A stretch of DNA of 64,000 nt from an uncultured Prevotellaceae bacterium (GCA_949295905.1 CASFNA010000023.1:186001-250000); one strand, 5' to 3'. Counted from the first letter of the stretch, positions 9,073 through 18,522 are shown. Numbers and translations: made by a program. The notes: generated by a model from the sequence alone, not told the origin.

Positions 9073-10296
9073 TCACTTCAATGTGACTTTAAGCGGAGCA
9101 CGCAAAGCATTTAAAGTTTCCTCCGCACGTAGTTTCCATTCATTCAAAGTACGTACATCATTCTTGCTCCATGCTGAACCGAAATAATATGTATATTTCA
9201 TTTGAGGCTGATACGCAACAACGCCTACTCCATGTCCGGAGTTTCCGTTTGACGGATTTTCATACATGATTGCTTTAGTTGACTTCACGCCATTCGGGAA
9301 CAATACTCCGACATAAATCTGAAAATTCTGCTTTTCAGGGTTGTCTGTCGGGTCTGCATAAAGCACATAATCGTTGCCATAAATAACACTTTCGGTATCT
9401 TCACTGTGTACAACTACACCTGCCACCATATCCATAGGAGTTGTCAATCCATCATACCAAACTGTCATCTCATTAAAATTGCTCCCTTTGTCACAACTTA
9501 TTATACGATGTTCAACAACATTATTGTCTTTGCCTATAGAGAAAGGATTATAGTCCAACTGTACTGTAAAACGCAACGGGCCATTGTCCAATATCTTATA
9601 AGTTTTATAACAATAAGGCAGAACCATCTCACCACCGTCCATCAAGGCTGGCGCCCCACAACCCAATGTAGGGCCTACCTTATAGCAATCAAGCCCGTAA
9701 CCGTGGTCAAAATGGTATGTCGTCTCCTGTTGCATCTCAAGAGCCTCTTCTGTTTTTCCCGCCTTCCTAAGTTCTTCAATTTTCGAATGGTTTGACAACT
9801 CTGTTTCATAACGTTTTGCCACTTCAAGGTCAGGAGTATTCTTCACCCATACATCTATGCCATAAGCCTTTTCGCCAGTACGCTGCAAAGCCGGACCATA
9901 TACCCTGTATGCAGTTCGATCATTTTCCCATGCAATATCATCGACGCGTTCCGGATATTGTCTTCCGCATACAAAAGTTTTCATGGGTTTTGGAGAACCA
10001 GGCAATATTGTGAAATCGGCAATACCATTTGGCCTTACACTTGCATCAATAAGAAGTTTCCCGTCATATGTAACCTGATATGCCACCTGCTGTCCAAGTG
10101 CATTCTTTACAATGAATTGCTCTCCTTTCTTTATTCCAAGACGTTCATAAACATCATCTACTGACACTTCTACAAGTTCCTGCCTCTGTATGCTTGAATT
10201 ATTCGCAACAGTAACCGTTACATTTTCAGCATTCGCCGAAAACGGTGCAAGCATCGAGCCAAACACCAATGCACAAAATAATTTTGATTTGTTCAT
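9073..10296 (-). CDS. secreted DUF4861-family protein
   Basis: 407 residues with a cleavable signal peptide (about 1-23, ending in SANA). The mature part fits DUF4861, a Bacteroidota family often found in polysaccharide-use loci and without an established activity that I know of. Visible features are a beta-rich N-terminal stretch with VTVANNSS, a YGLDCYKVG segment, the repeated-glycine stretch GCGAPALMDGG and a C-terminal GSAWSK. It lies 36 nt downstream of the dipeptidyl peptidase IV gene on the same strand, so the two may be cotranscribed. It is probably periplasmic or surface-exposed. The function is unknown and is not inferred. Confidence 0.8.
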   Translation of the reverse strand: MNKSKLFCALVFGSMLAPFSANAENVTVTVANNSSIQRQELVEVSVDDVYERLGIKKGEQFIVKNALGQQVAYQVTYDGKLLIDASVRPNGIADFTILPGSPKPMKTFVCGRQYPERVDDIAWENDRTAYRVYGPALQRTGEKAYGIDVWVKNTPDLEVAKRYETELSNHSKIEELRKAGKTEEALEMQQETTYHFDHGYGLDCYKVGPTLGCGAPALMDGGEMVLPYCYKTYKILDNGPLRFTVQLDYNPFSIGKDNNVVEHRIISCDKGSNFNEMTVWYDGLTTPMDMVAGVVVHSEDTESVIYGNDYVLYADPTDNPEKQNFQIYVGVLFPNGVKSTKAIMYENPSNGNSGHGVGVVAYQPQMKYTYYFGSAWSKNDVRTLNEWKLRAEETLNALRAPLKVTLK

Positions 10297-10332
10297 ATTT
10301 GTTTTTCCCTATGTTATTTAAAACTATCTATA

Positions 10333-12537
10333 TTATTTCAGATTATCAATAAAAAACTGTGATATTTGCCTGAAAAGGTGGTTGCGTGTATTTCCGCCGT
10401 AAATGCTATGATTACGGTTTGTATAAACGTTCATCTTGAAGTCCTTATCAGCCTGGACAAGTGCCTCTGCATACTCAAACACATTTTGTGGATGTACATT
10501 GTCATCGGCAAGGCCGTGGCATAGCAACAACGAGCCATGCAATTTGTCTGCACGCATTATTGGATTGACATCATAGCCTGATGGATTCTCTTTCGGTGTA
10601 CGCATATACCGTTCTGTATAAACCGTATCATAATAACGCCAGTCCGTAGGTGGCGCAACAGCAACTCCGGCCTTAAATACATTACGGCCTTCACTCATAC
10701 TCATCAAAGTATTGAAACCTCCATAACTCCAACCCCAAATACCTATGTTGTTTTTGTCCACATACGGCAGGGAACCAAGATAAATAGCTGCCTCCACCTG
10801 GTCTTTTGACTCTTTGTCACCAAGCCTCATATATGTACACTTCTCAAAATCCGCACCGCGTCCACCTGTTCCCCGTCCGTCAATGCAAACAAGAATGAAA
10901 CCCTGCTGCGCAAGATATTCGTCAAACAAAGCACCTTGCCCCATAGAGCCTACATTCCAAGAATTGACAACCTGCTGACTGCCTGGACCTCCATACTGCC
11001 ACATTATCACCGGATATTTCTTGCTTTGGTCAAATCCGGCAGGCTTAAGCATTATGCCATTAAGCTCAACACCTTCCGATGTTTTAAAGCTAAAAAAGTC
11101 TTTTTTCGGAAGATTGTACGACGCAAGGGTCGATATCAAAGCTTTGTTGTCTATCAATGTAGCAATTTTCTTACCCGAACTGTTACAAATCGCATACTCG
11201 TACGGCGTATTACAATCGCTCCATGAATTTATGAAATATTTATAACTACTGCTGAACACCGCACCGTTCCAGCCTTCTCTCGGGGTCAGACATTCGGTCT
11301 TGCCACTTCTTCCCGTAACATAAACCTCACGGTTCATGGCGTTATTACCAGCCGCCTGATAATACACACTACCAGTACGTTCATCATAACCGTAAACATC
11401 GGTAACTTCATGCACACCCTTCGTCAACTGGCGTTGCAACTGTCCGGTCATGCTGTATAGATACAACTGCATGTGGCCGCTCCTGTCACTTGGCAATAAT
11501 ATATGGTTGGCAGTTACCTGAACACCGTCCAACACCTCTTCTTTTACATATTTTGGCACACTCTCCTCGATGAGCAGTTTGCTAACCGTGCTACGCGGGT
11601 TAACCGAATAAAGGCAAAGTTTGTCCTGATGGCGGTTCATCGTGTAGACAATGATTTTTTCCGCCTCTGCTGTCGGTTTAATCCTTGGGATGTAACCGTC
11701 CGCGTCAAGCGGAACTTGCATTGTACGCGTCTGACGCGACTGAATGTCAAAACTCATGACAGAAACCTTGGAATTATCCGCTCCAGCCTTCGGGTACTTA
11801 TATGAATACAATCCGGGATACTCTGAATATTCACTCTTTGCCGGCTCCATGCCCTTATACATCTGGAGTTGATACATTGGCACCTTGCTTTCGTCGAACC
11901 TTATCCAGCAAATCATCGAACCGTCAGCATTGAATGTCAGCGCGCTATTGAATGCAAACTCCTCTTCATACACCCAGTCTGGCACGCCGTTTATAACACC
12001 GTTACGTTTACCGTCTTTTGTAACCTGACTCTCTGAATTTCCATAAAGCAACTTTATCAAATAAATATTATTGTCCCTGACAAATGCCACTTTCAAACCG
12101 TCAGGCGACCATATGGGCGACTGTTGCGGCCCACCATCTGAAAGCTTATCCAGCCGACGGTCGGAAATGTTATATATATAATATGTGGCGGCAAACGAAC
12201 GCCTGTATATCTTTTGAGTCTTAGTCTGAATAAGCATCTTGGTCTCATCAGGACTCATTATGTAATTATCAAACCCGTCGATACTTTCCCCCACCGTATT
12301 GTCTACGTTGAACAATACGCCAATGCGCTTGCCTGTCTTATATGAATATTTCTCCACGGTCTTGCCGTCCTTGCCTATCATGGCGTAACTCTCGCCGTCG
12401 GCCAACGGCGTAACTGCGCTAAGACGCTCAGCTACGAACTTGTTTCCAGTTATGTCTTTTATTGAAAGCATATTCTGCGACATGATACCGCTTACGGCAA
12501 AAAGTAAAGCCGCACACATTACAAAAAACTTTCTCAT
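10333..12537 (-). CDS. dipeptidyl peptidase IV (S9B), secreted
   Basis: Serine exopeptidase releasing X-Pro or X-Ala dipeptides, probably periplasmic: signal peptide at about 1-20. Residues about 30-480 form the S9B beta-propeller (PIWSPDGLKVAFVRDN is a typical blade). The C-terminal alpha/beta-hydrolase domain carries GWSYGGF (Ser604), GLADDNV (Asp678) and TRNHLF (His720) as the triad. WVYEEEFA near 195 is the Glu-Glu motif that holds the peptide amino terminus in DPP IV. The 734-residue length is standard. It would supply dipeptides to a peptide-fermenting cell. A TATCTTTG box at 12571-12564 lies 27 nt upstream. Confidence 0.95.
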   Translation of the reverse strand: MRKFFVMCAALLFAVSGIMSQNMLSIKDITGNKFVAERLSAVTPLADGESYAMIGKDGKTVEKYSYKTGKRIGVLFNVDNTVGESIDGFDNYIMSPDETKMLIQTKTQKIYRRSFAATYYIYNISDRRLDKLSDGGPQQSPIWSPDGLKVAFVRDNNIYLIKLLYGNSESQVTKDGKRNGVINGVPDWVYEEEFAFNSALTFNADGSMICWIRFDESKVPMYQLQMYKGMEPAKSEYSEYPGLYSYKYPKAGADNSKVSVMSFDIQSRQTRTMQVPLDADGYIPRIKPTAEAEKIIVYTMNRHQDKLCLYSVNPRSTVSKLLIEESVPKYVKEEVLDGVQVTANHILLPSDRSGHMQLYLYSMTGQLQRQLTKGVHEVTDVYGYDERTGSVYYQAAGNNAMNREVYVTGRSGKTECLTPREGWNGAVFSSSYKYFINSWSDCNTPYEYAICNSSGKKIATLIDNKALISTLASYNLPKKDFFSFKTSEGVELNGIMLKPAGFDQSKKYPVIMWQYGGPGSQQVVNSWNVGSMGQGALFDEYLAQQGFILVCIDGRGTGGRGADFEKCTYMRLGDKESKDQVEAAIYLGSLPYVDKNNIGIWGWSYGGFNTLMSMSEGRNVFKAGVAVAPPTDWRYYDTVYTERYMRTPKENPSGYDVNPIMRADKLHGSLLLCHGLADDNVHPQNVFEYAEALVQADKDFKMNVYTNRNHSIYGGNTRNHLFRQISQFFIDNLK

Positions 12538-12750
12538 TATTCTTTTTCTTAATTATTTTCGGGCAAAGATAACTAAAATTCATTACATTTGCACCCTTGA
12601 CAGATTTAAAAGATATTAATATTAAAATGACAAACTGACAAGCAACCCATCGGAAAGCTCCATAAAAAAGGATACCAAGTAAAATTTTTTCATGAGAAAT
12701 CCACATGTCTGCTTGCCACATGCTTACTTGTCTTATAAAACAACAATTAT
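12538..12750. other. divergent gap between DPP IV and the radical SAM gene
   Basis: It holds -7 type boxes on each strand, TATCTTTG (minus, 12571-12564) and TACATTTG (plus, 12584-12591), neither with an exact TTTG partner. Nothing else is recognised. The plus-strand box would give a leader of about 150 nt. Confidence 0.4.
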
Positions 12751-13683
12751 ATGTACACATTGCCGTACAATGATTTCGGGACATGGCTTCGCTCGCATTT
12801 CCCTTACAAGGTACAGAAAATATCAGTAGACGCTGGTTTTACATGTCCTAATCGTGACGGACGTATAAGTTATGGAGGATGTGCTTTTTGCAACAACGAA
12901 ACATTCAACCCGTCATACTGCAACAGGAATAAACCAATAAAAGAACAGCTTGAAGCAGGCAAACGCTTTTTCGCCCAGAAATACCCAGACATGCGGTATC
13001 TTGCATATTTTCAGGCATACACCAACACATACGCAGATATTGACACCCTGAAACGCAAATATGAAGAAGCACTTGATACGGAAGATGTGGTGGGGATTGT
13101 AATCGGCACTCGGCCTGATTGTGTTGACAAAACTGTACTTGACTATCTTGAATACCTTGCAAGACATGTTTTCGTATCTGTGGAATACGGCATAGAAAGT
13201 ACAAACGACACAACTTTAAGACGAATAAACCGCGGCCACACTTTCGCTTGTACGCGCCAAGCCATATCCGAGACAGCCAGGCGCGGAATCACCGTTGGCG
13301 GACATGTCATTCTCGGATTGCCGGGAGAGGACAAGACGGAAAGCCTTAATCAGGCGGCAGCTGTATCGTCAACAGAGCTTGACATACTTAAAATACACCA
13401 GTTGCAAATAATACGTGGCACACGATTGGGGCAAGAATACGCCGAAAATCCGTTCCACTTGTACACACCAGACGAATACATCATCCTTCTTACCGAATAT
13501 ATACGCCGACTGCGCCCAAGCATCATACTCGACCGTTTCACATCCCAATCACCGGCCGACATGCTCATTGCACCACGGTGGGGACTGAAAAACCACGAGT
13601 TTGCAAACTTGCTTGCAAATCATATGCGTAACATCGGAGCGCGACAAGGACAACTGTACACCGGAACTCAAAAAAACGTATGA
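12751..13683 (+). CDS. YhcC-like radical SAM protein (TIGR01212 type)
   Basis: 310 residues. The cluster motif is spaced like that of YhcC/Elp3 proteins: Cys in FTCPNRDG, then GGCAFCNN, that is C-x10-C-x2-C instead of the usual C-x3-C-x2-C. SVEYGIEST and GGHVILGLPGE follow, as in this family. Members are cytoplasmic [4Fe-4S]/SAM proteins with no settled substrate; a role in RNA or cofactor modification is often supposed. Monocistronic, ending at a convergent gap with a repeat array and a strong terminator. Confidence 0.88.
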   Translation: MYTLPYNDFGTWLRSHFPYKVQKISVDAGFTCPNRDGRISYGGCAFCNNETFNPSYCNRNKPIKEQLEAGKRFFAQKYPDMRYLAYFQAYTNTYADIDTLKRKYEEALDTEDVVGIVIGTRPDCVDKTVLDYLEYLARHVFVSVEYGIESTNDTTLRRINRGHTFACTRQAISETARRGITVGGHVILGLPGEDKTESLNQAAAVSSTELDILKIHQLQIIRGTRLGQEYAENPFHLYTPDEYIILLTEYIRRLRPSIILDRFTSQSPADMLIAPRWGLKNHEFANLLANHMRNIGARQGQLYTGTQKNV

Positions 13684-13689
13684 ATAACC

Positions 13690-13788
13690 AAAGGTCACAT
13701 ATGGCATTGTAAAAAGCCGTCTTTCATACCGCCATACACCACCTTTTGCCACGCGAAAAGCCGTTGTCTAAAATGTGCTGGATATCAA
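13690..13788 (+). repeat. 22-nt tandem repeat array, copy B
   Basis: Four contiguous units at 13690-13710, 13711-13733, 13734-13755 and 13756-13778 (21, 23, 22, 23 nt), the clearest being AAAAAGCCGTCTTTCATACC, are followed by the terminal motif TGGATATCAA at 13779-13788. The array begins 7 nt after a gene stop, in a convergent gap. Confidence 0.65.
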
Positions 13789-13795
13789 TAAATAA

Positions 13796-13833
13796 AAAAG
13801 CCGCCAAAACAAAAGTTTATTTTGGCGGCTTTT
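13796..13833. terminator. bidirectional terminator between yhcC-like and HU-LysM genes
   Basis: A perfect 14-bp stem AAAAGCCGCCAAAA / TTTTGGCGGCTTTT (13796-13809, 13820-13833) around a 10-nt loop, with A and T flanks suiting both strands. Confidence 0.85.
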
Positions 13834-13901
13834 AACAATGCGTTTAAACTACCTTCACATGTTCATAAATGATTCACATAACAACAAACACATATCAGAA
13901 G

Positions 13902-15113
13902 CTATTTCTTTTTCAATTTGCTTTTGAGTTTGGGTATCTTCAACTTCATGCCATCTGACACATCAACAATGCCGTTATGCACTTGGATATAGCATTCCAT
14001 CCCGTCACCAAGATAAAACTTTGACAAACCTTTCAATGTCTCACCGCGTTTTACTGTTATAACCTTATCTGTTCCTACTATACGGTAAGCACCTGTATTC
14101 ATTATAGCCAAAGCGTTTTTAAATTCAGGAGAGCTGCTTGTTTTCACTGAAGGCTTCGCGGCATCATCCCTGCTGGCATCAACATCCGCAACAATCTTTT
14201 TAACGGAATCAGCACGCTGTACCAAACCTTTATCCGCTGCAACAGTATCATTGCCATGACTCATCACGGCCGTCTTTACCGGCGCAACCGGCTTTTTAAC
14301 GACATAAACATTTTTTGTCTTAACAATCGGCTTTACGGAACTACGTCCCCAATAATATCCTCCAACAAAAGCCAGCGCACTGACTAATAATAATAAAACT
14401 GTAATGAAAATGCCTTTATAACGTTTCAAAAAACCATTTTCCCCATCAACATGGCCTGCGACAGCATCTTCATCTTCAGCCATCTCCGAAGGAACATCCA
14501 CATCCAACCTGTCACAATTATTAACGGAAGATTCGTCTACACCGTATTCGTATTCTGAAGGAACATCCGCTACAAGCTTGGTTTCATCAACAACGTCATG
14601 TGCAATTTCATCATTTTGTACGTTGTTTTCAACCGAAGTTTCCGCTTGTATACAAACCTCATCAGTGAAAGCCTTTTCATTCTGCAAACACTCTTTATCC
14701 TCAATCTCACATTCTTTTGTCTCATTGATGTCACTTTCAGATGCGACATTGTCTTCCGCACCTTGCACTCTGCCAATTTCCTCAAAATCTACGCCATCAT
14801 TCAAAACAACGGTTTCAAATTGTGCAAAAGGCTTGTTTACCAAATCGCGCATGACAGAGTCTGGCGTAAACGTTATCTTACCGTGACTTTCAATGACCAC
14901 ACGCTCACCCGTATTTACATTGACACTTTCACGCTCACGCACGTCAATCACCTTGAATGTGCCAAGTCCTTTTACCTTTACGGCTTTTTCCCTATGCAGG
15001 CCTTCATTTATTAAATCAAAAAACGCGGAGACAAAATCCTCAGCATCCCGTTGTTCCAGACCATACTTTCCAACTATGGCCCTTGCCATGTCTTGAACTG
15101 AAATCTTTGCCAT
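13902..15113 (-). CDS. membrane-anchored HU-LysM fusion protein
   Basis: 403 residues in four parts. Residues 1-100 are an HU/IHF-type DNA-binding fold (KVKGLGTFKV, then the RERESVNVNTGE arm region). Residues 101-225 are very acidic and probably disordered. One membrane helix lies at about 234-254, preceded by KRYK, which predicts the N terminus inside. A linker leads to a C-terminal LysM-like domain (about 351-395, VITVKRGETLKGLSKFYLG). The layout implies DNA binding in the cytoplasm and glycan (peptidoglycan) binding in the periplasm. The gene overlaps the stop of the upstream HU gene by 1 nt (TGATG), so the two HU proteins are translationally coupled. The bridging role is inference. Confidence 0.85.
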   Translation of the reverse strand: MAKISVQDMARAIVGKYGLEQRDAEDFVSAFFDLINEGLHREKAVKVKGLGTFKVIDVRERESVNVNTGERVVIESHGKITFTPDSVMRDLVNKPFAQFETVVLNDGVDFEEIGRVQGAEDNVASESDINETKECEIEDKECLQNEKAFTDEVCIQAETSVENNVQNDEIAHDVVDETKLVADVPSEYEYGVDESSVNNCDRLDVDVPSEMAEDEDAVAGHVDGENGFLKRYKGIFITVLLLLVSALAFVGGYYWGRSSVKPIVKTKNVYVVKKPVAPVKTAVMSHGNDTVAADKGLVQRADSVKKIVADVDASRDDAAKPSVKTSSSPEFKNALAIMNTGAYRIVGTDKVITVKRGETLKGLSKFYLGDGMECYIQVHNGIVDVSDGMKLKIPKLKSKLKKK

Positions 15114-15400
15114 CAGGCTTGCCCTCCATTCTTTAGTCTCTCTTTGATTGACGCAATAGGCTTAAAACTCAACACAAGTTTCGGCGGAACAAGCATCCGT
15201 TGTTTAGTTCCAGGATTCACAACAATACGCTCCAAACGCTTCTTCACCTCAAAAGTTCCGAACTTTGGAATTGTCACAACGTCGCCCCCTTGGAAAGCTT
15301 CGTTCATTGAGTCAATGATGGTGTTTACCATCTTTTGGGTGTCATCCAACGTGTACCCGGACCGTTGGGACAATTCTGAAATAAAACTTTTGTTGTTCAT
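15113..15400 (-). CDS. HU-family DNA-binding protein (small)
   Basis: 95 residues, one HU/IHF fold: an N-terminal helical dimerisation part, VVTIPKFGTFEVKKR as the first strand turn, and an arm with the NPGTKQRM segment where HU has its intercalating proline. It would bend DNA as a dimer. It lies 40 nt after rimO and is coupled to the HU-LysM gene, so a heterodimer with that protein's HU domain is plausible. IHF subunits are a possible alternative label. Confidence 0.9.
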   Translation of the reverse strand: MNNKSFISELSQRSGYTLDDTQKMVNTIIDSMNEAFQGGDVVTIPKFGTFEVKKRLERIVVNPGTKQRMLVPPKLVLSFKPIASIKERLKNGGQA

Positions 15401-15440
15401 GATGAAAACTTATCTGCTGTATAAGGACCTAAACATTTAA

Positions 15441-16739
15441 TTATATGACAATGCCGTATAAATCGAATTCTTCAGAACTGATAATCTTTACATTATAAAA
15501 TGAACCAACACGCAACTTTTTTTCTGTTACAGGAATAAGGACTTCCGGGTCAACTTCAGGAGAGCTGAACTCTGTTCGTCCTATATAATAATCACCTTCT
15601 TTTCTGTCGATTATGACCTTAAAAACTTTACCTACCTTCGAAGCAGCTATTTCTGCGCTGATTTCCTGTTGCAAAGCCATCAACCTGTCCAAACGTTTCA
15701 GCTTAATGTCCTGACTGATGTTGTCTGCATAATGGATGGCACTATATGTTCCCTCTTCCTCTGAATAAGCAAATGCCCCCATACGCTCAAAGCACGCCCA
15801 TTTTGTAAATTCCATCAACTCGTTGAAATCATCGTCACTTTCATTCGGGAATCCAACCATCAAAGTTGTACGCAGATGTATTCCGGGCACCTCTTTCCTT
15901 ATGCGTTTTATCAGTTCGTAAGTCTCTGCCTTAGTTATATGCCGCCTCATAGCGTTGAGCATATTGTCTGAAACATGCTGCAAAGCTATGTCAAGATATT
16001 TGCACACGTTCGGCTTTTCACGGATTACATCCAACAGTTCATAAGGGAAATGTGTCGGATAAGCGTAATGCAGGCGTATCCATCTCACACCGGGAACATC
16101 AGCCATCTTTGAAACCAGTTCGGCAATATTTTGTTTCCCGTCAATATCTATTCCATAATATGTCAGTTCTTGTGCTATAATCTGAAATTCCTTTACACCG
16201 GTGGAAACCAAATATCTCATCTCATCAAGTATCTCCGATTCCGGCCTGCTGACATGCTTGCCCGTTATCAAAGGGATAGCACAATAAGCACAATGGCGGT
16301 CACAGCCTTCGCTTATCTTTATATAAGCATAATGGTGCGGTGTAGTCTGCACACGGCAACCTTTACACGACGGAACTTCCGCCTTCCCCAAATCAACCAA
16401 AAGCTGTTTGTAGTCAAACTTCCCATAGTATTTGTCCACCTGCGGTATTTCTTTCTCAAGTTCTGATTTGTACCTTTGCGAAAGACAGCCCATGACAAAA
16501 AGTTTCTTCAATTTCCCTTTTTCCTTCGCATCGGCAAACTCTAGAATGGTATTGACACTTTCTTCCTTTGCGTCACCAATAAAACCACAAGTATTTATAA
16601 CAGCAATCTCACCTTGAGGATTTTTGCTGTCATGTGTGCACCTATATCCATTAGCTTCAAACTGTTTCATCAAAACTTCTGTATCTACAAGGTTTTTAGA
16701 ACAGCCCAAAGTAATAAAGTCTATCTGATTTTTTCTCAC
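15441..16739 (-). CDS. rimO: ribosomal protein S12 methylthiotransferase
   Basis: Radical SAM enzyme that adds a methylthio group to the conserved Asp of ribosomal protein S12. Its 432 residues show all three parts: an N-terminal UPF0004 domain with three cysteines (LGCSKN, NTCGF, GCLSQ) for the auxiliary cluster, SEGCDRHCAYC with the C-x3-C-x2-C radical SAM motif near 146, and a C-terminal TRAM domain. The NTCGFI and GCLSQRY forms favour RimO over MiaB. It overlaps the ftsY stop by 4 nt (ATGA). Confidence 0.96.
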   Translation of the reverse strand: MRKNQIDFITLGCSKNLVDTEVLMKQFEANGYRCTHDSKNPQGEIAVINTCGFIGDAKEESVNTILEFADAKEKGKLKKLFVMGCLSQRYKSELEKEIPQVDKYYGKFDYKQLLVDLGKAEVPSCKGCRVQTTPHHYAYIKISEGCDRHCAYCAIPLITGKHVSRPESEILDEMRYLVSTGVKEFQIIAQELTYYGIDIDGKQNIAELVSKMADVPGVRWIRLHYAYPTHFPYELLDVIREKPNVCKYLDIALQHVSDNMLNAMRRHITKAETYELIKRIRKEVPGIHLRTTLMVGFPNESDDDFNELMEFTKWACFERMGAFAYSEEEGTYSAIHYADNISQDIKLKRLDRLMALQQEISAEIAASKVGKVFKVIIDRKEGDYYIGRTEFSSPEVDPEVLIPVTEKKLRVGSFYNVKIISSEEFDLYGIVI

Positions 16740-17695
16740 TTTTCTACATTAAAAAGAGAATCGACAAATTGGTTTTTATTGAACAATTGCAGGTCTTCCA
16801 TCTTTTCGCCCAAGCCTATGTATTTAACCGGCACTTTCAACTGGTCTGATATGCCTATGACAACACCGCCCTTTGCCGTTCCGTCAAGTTTTGTTATAGC
16901 CAAACTTGTTATCTGTGTCACGGCAGAGAATTGTTTTGCCTGTTCAAAAGCGTTTTGTCCCGTAGAGCCGTCAAGAACAAGCAACACTTCATCTGGAGCC
17001 TGCGGAACGACTTTCTTCATCACATCCTTGATTTTCTTAAGTTCGTTCATAAGCCCGACTTTGTTATGCAAACGTCCTGCGGTGTCTATAAGGACAACAT
17101 CTGCAAAATTCGCTTTGGCAGAACTTAATGTATCAAAAGCGACACTGGCAGGGTCCGCCCCCATTTGTTGTTTTATAACTGGCACTCCAACACGTTCTCC
17201 CCAAATCGTCAATTGCTCAACCGCCGCGGCACGGAATGTGTCAGCAGCACCAAGATACACCTTCTTTCCTGCCTTCTTGAACTGATATGCAAGCTTCCCT
17301 ATTGTCGTAGTCTTACCAACACCATTTACACCAACTACAAGTATGACATACGGAGTATGGTCTGATGGCAAATCCCAATTCTCATTATCCACGGAATTAT
17401 TTTCTGTAAGCAAAGCTGCAATCTCATCACGAAGTATGACGTTTAGCTCTGAAACCGAAACATATTTATCACGCGCAACTCTTTCTTCTATCCTCTTTAT
17501 GATTTTTAGCGTGGTATCAACACCCACATCTGAAGTAATAAGCACTTCTTCCAAGTTATCCAACACATCATCATCGACCTTGGATTTCCCGGCAACAGCT
17601 CTTGCTATCTTTGAGAAAACGCTTTGCTTTGTTTTTTCAAGTCCCTTGTCAAGTGTTTCCTTCTTATCCCTATTGAATAATCCAAATAATCCCAT
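16736..17695 (-). CDS. ftsY: signal recognition particle receptor
   Basis: GTPase that docks SRP-ribosome complexes at the inner membrane. 319 residues, without the long acidic A domain of E. coli FtsY. The N domain is at about 25-110 and the G domain starts with GVNGVGKTT (122-130), followed by DTFRAAA, DTAGR near 206 and TKLDG near 270. MGLFGLF at the N terminus fits a short membrane-touching helix. It sits between the ribosomal protein genes and rimO, tying membrane targeting to translation genes. Confidence 0.97.
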   Translation of the reverse strand: MGLFGLFNRDKKETLDKGLEKTKQSVFSKIARAVAGKSKVDDDVLDNLEEVLITSDVGVDTTLKIIKRIEERVARDKYVSVSELNVILRDEIAALLTENNSVDNENWDLPSDHTPYVILVVGVNGVGKTTTIGKLAYQFKKAGKKVYLGAADTFRAAAVEQLTIWGERVGVPVIKQQMGADPASVAFDTLSSAKANFADVVLIDTAGRLHNKVGLMNELKKIKDVMKKVVPQAPDEVLLVLDGSTGQNAFEQAKQFSAVTQITSLAITKLDGTAKGGVVIGISDQLKVPVKYIGLGEKMEDLQLFNKNQFVDSLFNVEK

Positions 17696-17800
17696 ATCTC
17701 TGTATTTTGCTACAAAATTAGTAAAATGAACTCATACTTACAACAAAAAAGGCCGCAAAATTCATTGCGACCTTTCATTGATATGGTGTTCTTTACTAAA

Positions 17801-17959
17801 TCAATTCTTAAAGAAATCCTTTACTGCCTCATTGGGCACCATCTGCTCGTCAAAGATGTAAGCACCAGTTTTGGGGCTTTTTACCATCTTGATAACCTTA
17901 GTATAAGCGCGGCCATCCTTTGAACCTTCATGGAGGGTTGCGACGGTTTTCTTTGCCAT
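17801..17959 (-). CDS. DUF4295 small basic protein, probable Bacteroidota-specific ribosomal protein
   Basis: A 52-residue open frame beginning MAKKTVATLHEGSK and ending KDFFKN. It was found by translating the minus strand between ftsY and rpmG. It is lysine-rich and matches DUF4295, which in Bacteroidota regularly follows rpmB and rpmG. From memory, a ribosome structure of Flavobacterium johnsoniae revealed a new large-subunit protein, bL38, and I believe it is this family; this should be confirmed. Operon position (22 nt after rpmG, about 105 nt before ftsY) supports a ribosomal role. The frame is shorter than common gene-finder cut-offs and easy to miss. Confidence 0.88.
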   Translation of the reverse strand: MAKKTVATLHEGSKDGRAYTKVIKMVKSPKTGAYIFDEQMVPNEAVKDFFKN

Positions 17960-17981
17960 TTCCTAAATAACTATTTAATTA

Positions 17982-18170
17982 TTATTTTATTTCCTTATGA
18001 AGAGTCATCTTCTTCAAAATAGGATTATACTTCATTAACTCCATTCTCTCAGGCGTGTTCTTACGGTTCTTAGTCGTCACATAACGGCTTGTTCCGGGAA
18101 GACCACTGTTCTTCATCTCGGTGCACTCCAAAATAACCTGCACCCTATTGCCTTTAGCCTTCTTTGCCAT
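17982..18170 (-). CDS. rpmG: 50S ribosomal protein L33
   Basis: 62 residues with the L33 pattern ([34 protein letters not shown]). The zinc-binding CxxC pairs of one L33 class are absent, so this is the zinc-free (C-) form. It follows rpmB by 6 nt and precedes DUF4295. Confidence 0.97.
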   Translation of the reverse strand: MAKKAKGNRVQVILECTEMKNSGLPGTSRYVTTKNRKNTPERMELMKYNPILKKMTLHKEIK

Positions 18171-18176
18171 GGTTGA

Positions 18177-18440
18177 TTATTCTCCTATTACTTTAATGTC
18201 TTTCCAATCACAGTAGCCTTTAGAAACAGCCTGCTTGAGAGCAGCATCCAAACCGACCTTGTTAATCAGGCGCAGACCTGCCGCACTTATCTTCAAGCTT
18301 ATCCAGCACTGTTCCTCTACATAGTAAAACTTCTTCCTGAAAAGGTTTACATCAAAGCTACGCTTTGTACGATGCTTTGAATGTGAAACATTATTTCCAA
18401 TCTGAGCTTTCTTACCTGTTATTTGACAAATCTTAGACAT
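18177..18440 (-). CDS. rpmB: 50S ribosomal protein L28
   Basis: 87 residues, complete L28 ([38 protein letters not shown]). First gene of a seven-gene leftward operon rpmB-rpmG-DUF4295-ftsY-rimO-HU-(HU-LysM), with a consensus promoter about 50 nt upstream. Confidence 0.97.
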   Translation of the reverse strand: MSKICQITGKKAQIGNNVSHSKHRTKRSFDVNLFRKKFYYVEEQCWISLKISAAGLRLINKVGLDAALKQAVSKGYCDWKDIKVIGE

Positions 18441-18491
18441 TGCTATCTACCTTTTTTGTTTTTAATTTTGATACTTATTCCAAACAGCGTG

Positions 18492-18522
18492 CAAAATTAC
18501 AAACTTTTTCCGAATAATCAAA
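18492..18522 (-). promoter_or_regulatory. promoter of the rpmB-ftsY-rimO-HU operon
   Basis: On the minus strand TTTG (18522-18519), a 19-nt spacer and TAATTTTG (18499-18492). The predicted leader is about 45 nt. Confidence 0.72.
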
